NCBI RefSeq assembly: GCF_029784155.1
Contig: NC_073693.1
Coordinates: 333,834,009-333,898,008 of the forward strand
Length of the DNA stretch: 64,000 bases
Direction: 5' to 3'
Source: Uranotaenia lowii
Taxonomy: Eukaryota; Arthropoda; Insecta; Diptera; Culicidae
Shown here: in pieces, positions 55,287 to 64,000 of the stretch
How the letters are laid out: every line of letters starts with the position of its first letter
Numbering within the stretch: the stretch's first letter is position 1
Notes under the pieces: generated by a model
The model's database searches: none
Seen by the model: the letters and a program-made list of their open reading frames with translations, nothing else
Told to the model about the DNA's origin: nothing
Made by a program: the position numbers and the translations under genes

Positions 55287-58057
55287 CGATTAATATTTAA
55301 AGGTTTAAAGTTTAAAACCTTGAATTTGAATAATAGTTTGGAAGATTGGGCTTGTTTGATTTGAGTATAGAATAAGTTTTTTTCAGAAAATGGAAGACTC
55401 TCATAAGAAAACCAATTTTTTGCAAATCAACAAAATTTGACCTACCAGGCTCTTAAACAAATTAAAAGTTTTCAATCATCGATGAAATCGAACGTAGTTC
55501 ACGTTTTAGTTTTAGGACCAATTTTCTAAAGTTTAAACTTTGAAAGTCAAAGTACTTAAAAATGAATGACCGTATATTTCCAACAATAATTTGTTTTTTT
55601 TTTAAGTCGTCCATTGTTGGGCAAAAATCATAGATAAAAATCAGCCACCAAAACCTCCCCCATGAGTCGGTACTTCCTAAGGCCCTGGTTCTGTGATTTT
55701 TCTGCCAATAAAGGTAGAATATGCTGAATTTTTTTTTATCAAACTCTGATTTTTTATCATTATCATTATGTAGAATTGACCCAATGCAGTTCTAGAATTG
55801 GATAAGTATTTCATTTCAAACTGAATGAATGCATTAATTTAGTGTTTTTTAAAAACTGTTCATTTTGAATTCAAAATTTGAGAAGCGAACTAAAGGTCAA
55901 ATCGCATTACGAATTGTTGAAACGCATGCCTGGAATCTAGATATTGACTTAAAATATATTTTTCTATATTCAACCTGAACCATGAGTTTGAATATATTGT
56001 AAATTCTTTTTTGAAGTTTCCTTTAAATTTGTTTTTTGGAATCTTGAAATCCGAGCGAATTTTTCAGTCACAACTGTTACTAAAATGAAATTCAGTGAAA
56101 TATTGTACAGTAGTTTTTGATTGTATCACGATCCAAAAAAAATTTTACCATGAAAATGACGAAACCGCCAATTTTTTAATTGCCTTGAATGATCAATTAC
56201 AATGTCTTGAGTAGTGGAAACGCTTTGTATCAATCAATTTTGTTAAATTGATGTTTTTTGCAAAGTTTACCTTACACAAGGGATTGATTTCAGTTGAGTT
56301 TTGTCTTCTCTTAAGCAAATTTCAGATGATTTCTTGAAGTTAGAGCATGTAAAATATCCAATTGAAATGTAGGTATTATCCAGTTTTATGGAAGTTTAAC
56401 AACCGTAAGAGACAGCAATTTTAAAAAGAATTTAAAAATTGCAAAATTATCAGCAGCAAATTGCAAATTTGATAACCGAAAATCTAACCTTTTGAAAAAA
56501 AAATTGAAATTTTTCCTACTAAAACTTTTAAATTTTCATTATGGTGTGACAATCCTTTCTTTTTCATTAGTAGAAAAAATAAATCTAAGTACCTATTAAA
56601 TATTTTATGAAGAAGCCAGAAAAAAACTTATCTCTTTTGAAAACGCTAAATTCACCAACATATTTATATGATTCGCATAACCAACAAAGTAAACTATTTT
56701 AGAGCGGGTAACCAAGCACAAATAACTACACTAGAATAAGCGTGACGTTTAAAACTTATGTTGATTATTACAAACGTTTTTAAACCCAACGGACGATTTT
56801 AAACAAATGCTAATGTAAACAGTTCAATGACAGTTTCATACTATTTAATACTTATGTACCATAACATCCATAAATAAATAATGGAAAAGGACGCGCTACA
56901 CTTTTGAATGAATATGAAAGTCCTTGAAAGTTTTTCTCAATGATTTCTAAACAAGCGTGATAAATTCAAAACAATAACCGTGATAAAATCGAGCATGAAT
57001 TTCGAAAGTATTTAAAATCAAACAGTAATAAATCAAAAATTACTGTTCTTCTTAATTGACATCAATAAGAAATTTAATTCGGGATACAAAATTTCAAATC
57101 TGGATTTTAAAAGTTTAAGCTGATTCTCTAAATTAAATTGTGAATCATATAAGCTACAATGTTACTTAAAAAAAATCTGATTTTATAAATGGCCTTGAAT
57201 GATTTTCCTATTTTAATTGAAATGATTTACCTGTGTTTGTTAAAATATTTACAATTAGTGTCTGATTACCGAACAGATTTGTTTTCAACGCATTGATCTG
57301 AGTTTTGAATCAATTATTCAACTCTGAAATCACTTTACAGTAGGATTATATTCGGACTTTGACTTTATTGAGTATAGTAAAGTGTATTCCTTCTTCTAGT
57401 CTTGGACCCTCATGTGGAAGTTTACCATACAAAACACTCCCCACCGTTTCTACGGCCATGATATGAATAAAATAAAGTATTGCATACTGCCTAATACTTT
57501 AGAATTTTTTTTATTTGCCCATAAGAAGCATTTTTCAGAAACGTAACTTTTGAGCATGCCGATCAATTATTTTCGGAAGTCTTCTGGAAATGTACCACAT
57601 CAATATAAAGGCGTAGACTAATAATTTTATTTAAAAAAAAACTGAATTATTACCAATTTTTTTAAGAACAAATAAAGACTGCTTTTCCTTGTGTCAGATA
57701 TCGATAGCTTAAGGAATTATCTGAATTAGTAGCTATGTTCTATAAACTGATTTTGGAAGAATTGACGTTCAAAATTTGAGTCATTATCACTATTTGTCTA
57801 TCAACGCTAGTTTTGGTTAGATTTGGTTTGAAAAGTTTTAAACAATCATTTTTGAGCAAAACCGGTCAATGTTAACTGATAAATGAACAAACCTATAAAT
57901 TTCAAACTTTAAGATGTCCTTTATGCAAAATTGTTCAAGGATTTTCGGCAATTTATAAAAATTAAGTTGTACTTTTTTTTAATATCCATTAACAAAATAA
58001 TGTTTATTACAAGATTGACGTGAACTTGCGATCTGCAGACCATTTTGACTTTTGTTC
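55287..58057. other. AT-rich noncoding segment
   Basis: No gene, tandem array or clear element end seen. Confidence 0.6.
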
Positions 58058-58252
58058 GGGCTTGTGAAATAGCTCAGTTGGCAAGTCTGTTGTTCCCTGA
58101 GCAGATGTCTGCGAGTTCGAGCCCAAGAGAAGATATTCAACACAGTTGTACCGGATAAGTTTTTGAATAACGATCCGCCAACAGCAACGTTGAAAAAGTC
58201 GCGAATGCCATAATGATGAAAGAACGACTATAAACGAAACAAAAAAAAAAAT
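58058..58252 (+). mobile_element. tRNA-derived SINE with target duplication
   Basis: The head has a clear A box (TAGCTCAGTTGGCAAG, about 58,070-58,085) and B box (AGTTCGAGCCC, 58,114-58,124), a Pol III internal promoter. A non-tRNA body of about 115 bp follows, then an A11 tail (58,241-58,251). The word TTTTGTTC lies on both sides (58,050-58,057 and 58,253-58,260), a likely 8-bp target duplication. SINEs are mobilised by a partner LINE; the partner is not evident, since neither LINE in this window shares the SINE's 3' end. Confidence 0.75.
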
Positions 58253-58260
58253 TTTTGTTC

Positions 58261-59290
58261 AAAAAATAACAAAATATTGAATTTGTTAATTTTTTCTTCT
58301 TAAATCTTACTTCTAAGGCTTACAATTCTAATTTATTAACCAACGGGAAATGATAACAAAAATAAAACTTCTGTTTCTTTCTTCCCACAAAAATTTAAAT
58401 TAATGTTTATTAAAACGATGAATGTTTGATCATCTGACTTATTCTGACCACCTAGAATCAATTATAGCTATTCAAGTAAGTCAAATCATTTTTCGTCATA
58501 AAATTTGAATAGCTCCATGATCAACAGATGGTCACATACGAACACATTATGACTGTTGATATTTGCCGAAGAAATAATAAAACAAATTTCCGCTTAACGA
58601 CACAAAAGCGCTTTAATGACTTAGCTTGTTATTAAAACTCGGGACAATAAATAAACCACCAGACACACACACTCACACACATTATAAACTTGCCGTTGCA
58701 ATCCCAAAAACAAAGGGCAACCAACTGTGGATGACTTTCCCATTAAATCAATTAACATCAATTTGCTGCAGTTCATTGACTGAAAATCTCGCGCTGTTTG
58801 CACAAAATCCATTAAACACTCACACACGCTCATTTCGCGCTCATTTTGGGTGTGTGATGCTGCTGCTGCTGCTGGTAAGGCTCCCCGGCTTGTAAATTCA
58901 ATTAGTTACTGTGTACATTCATGAAAAGAGAGAGAGCGCTCGGTTCAATATCTTCCTACTTTGAAGGTGGGGAGCGACACGGCGAAGGAAATAACTACGA
59001 AGAATGGGGGGATGAAGCGATGGGAAAACAATTTTACACAAATCATATTTTCCCGCAGCAGCAGTTTGGCGTTTTGCAGCAGCTTATCGGGATGCTTTAT
59101 GGGCTCGTAAATGCTCATCATTGACAGCTCAGATCTTCCACCAGGTTCAGTGAGGGATGTTTGCCTGATGAATCAATGACCTTGGTCACGTTTGGACACG
59201 TTTGGCTGCACCGGATGTGGCTTCAGGCTGATGAACTGTCATCCGTGTCAATCGTATTGACTTTTCAAACAAATCCCAGTGGATAAAAGT
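58261..59290. other. Noncoding segment, higher complexity at 58,600-59,290
   Basis: More balanced base composition than its surroundings, with a short CA tract (58,664-58,681) and GCTGCTGCTGCTG near 58,858. Open frames at 58,626-58,895 and 58,921-59,124 are short and have no recognised domain. It might be conserved regulatory DNA or a small exon. Confidence 0.5.
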
Positions 59291-62200
59291 GATAAGCTAT
59301 CTATTAAATCCAAATTGGAGGACTATCATGCAAAATCATAATGATGAGAACATACATACATACATAAACATACAGCACTGGACAGATAAAAGAGCGCACT
59401 TCCTATCAGATTTTTTTAATCCCTGTTTCTTTTGTCACATAAGGAATATCAACTCAAAAAAAAAAATCAGATAAGTTGTTGTTTTTTGATACACTGTCGA
59501 TTGATGAAAAAAATTGTTTGAAAATTTTGTAGGTTCTTAACACATAAAGGTAGCGAAAAAATAAATTACGCACTCTAAATAAGAAGAAAATTGTTCCAGC
59601 TATTTATAAGTAATAAAGGGTTCAATTTCTTGAAAAACTCGTCGCATCAAAGAGTTTTATTATTTGTTTCTCCTTTTTGGGGCGTGATTGAATGCAATAA
59701 AATGGTTAAATAGCAAATTTCCTTTGATATTCGTAAACGTCAATTCAAAAACCTTCAAGTAAGTTCTTTGTAAACAATGCACAAGCAATGTAAAATTGCT
59801 TGTGAAGCTGAAAAAATTAGGTCTTTAAAATTATTCCTGATTTGAAAATAATTATTTCACTGTGTGTCCCAGCGAGTGTTACCGAATATTTTCTGTCATA
59901 ACCAGGGCTGAACTAAGCCTTCGGGGAGCCGGACCAATTTTTCTAAAATAGACCCTATGAATCGTTTTTTTTTTCATATGCCATCTTATATAATACATAA
60001 TATTCTAAAGATAGAAAGGAACTGGGAATGAGTTCAGTATTTTACCTTTATTACCATTATGTGTGCTTTGAAGGTTATTTCTGATATCTGAAAACAATAA
60101 TTGTTAATATTTACATCACGCGCAAACATTGCGTAGGAGTTATTTTACCACCTAATCGAAAATGAAAACTTTAATTACAGCTGTCGTAATTTTTTTTCAA
60201 TAGCTCAACTATATGTTGACAAAGCTGAGAAAAATTATTCTAGCCGCCAGTTAAAAGCCATTACGTTTTATTAACTGAGACTTCCTTAAATATGTTCTTT
60301 TCTGAATTGTTAAAAGCAAATGATGTATTATAAGTTGTAAGGTAAGCATTCCAGATTTCCCGGATTAATTCGGACATGACCGGATTTTCAAAGTAAAGTG
60401 TATAAGTAAAGCAAAATACGTTCTTGTCTGTATCCAGAATATATATTATAAAATCAAGTTCGTATTCTGCTGGTTTTATTTACATAATTAAAAAAAACAA
60501 TTGAATTAAAGTTGGTAATTTTTTTTTTTGATAGTTCTAGATAAATGATTTTTTTAGAGTTTAAAAGACGTTTGGTATGCTGCTGACGTGTTTTGTTTTA
60601 AAAAAGGTTTTTTTTCTCAGTTTCTCGTCAATATTTTAAAATAATCACTGAATTCTGCTTTGGTCGGATTTCGAATGTGTTGAAAAAATTCAAATGCCCA
60701 GATTTTTCCAGGTTTCCGATAAAAAATAATTATCTTGATTAACTCAGCCCACATAATTTTGTAAAAGTTCTGCAATTCATATACTCTAAGGGTCCCCTCT
60801 TAACTTTTATTCAAGTGAAACTATCCAAAATATATTAATAGGATTACTTTTCGTTCAAATTCCACTTTCCTAGTTTTTACCGTCTTTATCAGATTTCTAG
60901 AATAAAAGCAGTATGGTTAAAGTAATGTGAAACTTTTTTTCTCGGTGCCCTCTAATACGGCCTTGGTCATAACCATTTTTGTTAAAAAGCTATCTTTAAA
61001 ATAATTCGGCAAATTACCCTTGAATTTTAATTATCCCAGCTCTAGTAACATTGAATCATAGCTTTAATGAAAATTTAATAACTTTTTATTCATTCAGTCT
61101 AAAGATTGATAGAACTGTAAAAATAAGAATCTAAAATTTAATAACTCGATGTTCTGAAACACGGTTTTTACTTTCAAATCACATACAAAAAAAATTATAT
61201 GAATTGGATTTACAAAATTGAAGAACGATTGCTATGAACCAAGTGAATTTTAGGAATAATGTTTATCAAGTTATGTCGTGAGACAGAATACTATGAAAAT
61301 AAAAATAATCTAAATAGAACGTTTTTTTTTTAATACAATTGCACTATTTGTGAAGTTTTCTAAAACTTTTGGTTTCGATTTAGGTATTTTTGCAAATGAT
61401 AGGATCTTTATGTAGACCAAAAAAAAACTCAACTCTAAAAATTTTGTTAAAGCTTCGCGTGTCACAAAATGTGCCACTAACTTTTAAATAAATTTCAAGT
61501 CAGGTCAAAATAAAACTGTTTAGAAAATAATTATGATTTTATATTATTTATCAAATTTATCAAAAATAGCTTAAATATCCATTTTTTGGGATAATTTATT
61601 CGTAACACAATTTTGATGATTAAATTCAATTTTATAAAATGACAGTAGTCCAAGTTAAAGATAAGTTATTTTTAATATTCATTTTTTTATAGTTACCAAA
61701 TTAAAAGACAGTTTTTCTTATTGAAAATCCGTACTGATATGATTCCAAGAAAAACAAAAACATTCAGAAATGGAAAACAAAAACAAACTTATTTGAAAAA
61801 ATAAAAACAAAAATAATATTTAATAGTTACAAAAGATATAAAATTCGGCAAGATTATATGAGAAGTAATATAAAGAAATATGAAGTGAAAAAAATTAGAT
61901 TTTATTTCTGTAAAAAGGTTTTTATTTTCAATAAAAACGTCAAACTATTTCAAAAAAATATGTTTTAATTCAAATAATAACTCAATGCAACAGCATTTCT
62001 GAGGCCTTTGTTTGAATAATTGATTTGTGAGATTTTAGCGTCTTGGATTTCATTCTTTTGTCTAATTGTGTCTATCACCTCAAATTTTCTCTTCATTTAG
62101 AAGCTTAAAAATGATTATAATTATTTTCATAGGTTTCTGTCTTCCATTTAATTTTGAAAATAAATCAAATTTGAGTGAATTCAATCATTGTCAACTGATC

Positions 62201-63216
62201 AACTAATAAATCTCATGAAAAACAAAAACTGATTCCAGGGGCACAAAACTGCTAATTCACTATTCGCATATTAGTCCGCTAACTTTTGGTTAGCGAATCA
62301 ATTTGCTCGCTGATTTTTTCGTGAGCTATTGGATATGGAAGTTTGGCATTTTCTTAGCTCTGCTAACTGTTTTTATAACTGATTAAACCACAGATTTTGA
62401 ACCCTTGATTTGGATCAGGTTTTCAATTTTTTTTCTATAGATTGATTCCAGAAGATATTGGAGATCATTTTTACTAGAATCATAAAAAAACGCGAAGAAC
62501 TCTTTAAAAGTTGTCTTGACCCCTGGATAAAAGAACCGAATTGTTGCCTTCATTGAGTATGGATAACGGAAAAGATGAGAAATTAGTTCTGAACAGAACA
62601 CAACATCAGTTTGTGAAAATTTGCATTCATTAATGGAGAAAGTAAAACTTCATGAATAAGTGATTTTTTTTTGAAAATTGATTAAAATATGGCTTATGTA
62701 ATCGATCGTTGATGATGTAAGATAATTTAGTTTTGGTTATTTCATCGTTCTTGGATACCACTTTTTTTTAAATTGACGACGTTTTGACCATTTTTTGTGG
62801 TCTCTCTCAAGAGTATCGTCAAACGGTAGTTTTTTTTTTGAGATTTCGTTTTTTTTTTCAACGCTTAGGTGTCTTTACTGCTCTTTTTTTATCAGGAATA
62901 AAAAGCCAAACATAGAATATTGATTCAAATGTTTTTCCTTCTGTCTTTTCTAAATGAAATCGTAGATTGATGAAGATGAGTTGGACAGAAAACTGCTTCA
63001 ATTTGTTTCATTTTGTAGTGTCACCTCTTTAATCAATACAATGTTTAAAAATGAATTCCAAGTTTGGGTTTTGTTTATCTTTTTAACAATTTCTGGTAAG
63101 CGATTGGTGATTAGCGCTTTATAAGAGATCGATCACTATTACGTAATATTCAGCGTTTTAGTTAGCGTTCGCTAGCGAGTTAGTGGGGAGTTATTCTACT
63201 TATATTCAAATAAAAA
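59291..63216. other. AT-rich noncoding segment
   Basis: No gene recognised. A small perfect hairpin, GCTAAC-TTTTG-GTTAGC, lies at 62,278-62,294. Confidence 0.6.
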
Positions 63217-63281
63217 ACACATAACATAACATAACATAACATAAGACAACGTAATATAACATAACATAAGATAACATAACA
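63217..63281. repeat. Pentamer array (ATAAC)n
   Basis: About 13 imperfect copies of ACATA/ATAAC, interrupted by GACAACGTAAT. Confidence 0.9.
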
Positions 63282-63653
63282 TTGTATTGGTAAAATTAAA
63301 GATTCGTATTGTTATTATAAACATCTTAACTACTCTAAACAAGTTGTATCTATAGAATGTTACCTTTTTGGTGATAATAATTATGGCGATATTAAGAAAA
63401 AATATTTTTTCATCTTTCTACAGGGTATCAAAATGGTTCTCTTGACTGTTGGAAATTTGTTACTTTATGAAACGAATAGTAAATAATCTAACCAATAAAA
63501 TTTGTACTTGTCTTTCCCATGTTTGAACAGATGTCAGGTTTTTTTTCAGTCAGAGGCTTATTCATCTGAAACATTTTCGATATGTCATTATAACATGATA
63601 ATAACACATTAATAACGGTAAAACTTACTCAGGGAAAAAAACACTGTAAAAAC

Positions 63654-64000
63654 TAGAGATGTACCGAATAGTGGTATTCGGCGAACGGCCGAATACCGAA
63701 TTTTGACCTTTTCAACTATTCGGCCAAACGAATACTCGGTCGAATATTTGGCCGAATATTCGATCGAATATTCTGTTGAGTTTTCAATAGAAATACTTAG
63801 ATTTCTACTGCTATTTCTAAAAGAAATCTTCTATTTCTGTCATCCTAACGTCCCTCATGTTTTAAGTCGATTATTTCCAACCAGATGTATCAGATTTTTT
63901 TTAAGTAGAGGTCTCTTTATTTTTAAAAATGTCACCATTAGCTGAGAGGACATCAGGTGACTTGTTGCTTCTAGGACGTTTATCACAAAAGAAATGGATT
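63654..64000 (+). mobile_element. Left end of a probable hAT-type element (partial)
   Basis: TAGAGATGTACCGAATAGTG (from 63,654) resembles hAT termini beginning YAGAGATGTRCCGAA. A cluster of inverted-symmetric words (GGCCGAATAC, ATTCGGCC, GTCGAATATTTGGCC) follows to about 63,780, like hAT subterminal repeats. The preceding 8 bp, GTAAAAAC (63,646-63,653), would be the target duplication. The right end is outside the window. Confidence 0.45.

Noticed and set aside
58626..58895. Small protein-coding gene (open frames on both strands)
   Set aside because: Both strands are open over the same short stretch with simple repeats (CA, CTG) and no recognisable domain or splice context.
62236..63195. Possible hAT element between CAGGGGCACAAAACTGC and the GCTAGCGAGTTAGTGG region
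   Set aside because: The two edges share GCTAAC-like words but do not form matching terminal inverted repeats, and no 8-bp duplication was found.

Overview
The window is eukaryotic, AT-rich, repeat-dominated nuclear DNA. The best guess is a mosquito, probably culicine. The grounds are a short interspersed repeat ending in GAAAGGCAAAA (about 4,390-4,517), TA-flanked inverted-repeat elements ending in CCGTAAACTGGGG/GATCAAAGTT, a tRNA-headed SINE, and I-clade and Tx1/L1-like LINEs. The taxon is inferred from these repeat styles and was not tested by a search. I find no host protein-coding gene. All recognisable coding sequence belongs to two non-LTR retrotransposons.

Layout. 1-770 is a CATTCT hexamer array that runs off the left edge. 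1,620-2,379 and 2,817-3,672 are two arrays of one 13-bp unit (TGAATTCTGAATC). 3,826-4,517 holds small hairpins, a tRNA-Arg-like segment and the mosquito-type repeat. 6,112-7,610 is an array of a 9-bp unit (AAAAATGAC). 7,726-13,332 has no gene. 13,333-18,545 is a TA-flanked inverted-repeat element split by a nearly intact Tx1/L1-like LINE (ORF1 13,816-14,934; ORF2 to 18,176). 19,184-20,506 is an old fold-back. 20,827-28,198 is a full-length but decayed I-clade LINE on the minus strand with a 13-bp target-site duplication. It carries a 1,354-bp fold-back transposon (24,545-25,898) whose CACAGTG/CACTGTG ends and CGGTG target duplication point to the Transib superfamily. 28,366-28,943 is another long fold-back.

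30,944-46,695 is about 15.7 kb of the same 9-bp satellite as at 6.1-7.6 kb, in the opposite orientation. It has a variant-rich left part, a nearly pure right part and a duplicated cluster of rare variants. Because the 9-bp unit has no stop codon in any of the three plus-strand frames, it makes enormous spurious open frames (more than 4,000 codons) that should not be read as genes. 46,700-64,000 is AT-rich noncoding DNA with a TA MITE (48,565-49,454), a G-run/C-run hairpin (52,180-52,228), a diverged interspersed repeat (53,731-55,286), a tRNA-derived SINE with target duplications (58,058-58,252), a pentamer array and the left end of a probable hAT element running off the window.

No genes act together as a pathway here. 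The region is best read as a layered repeat landscape: old inverted-repeat elements were hit by LINEs, one LINE was then hit by a Transib-like element, and short satellites expanded around them.
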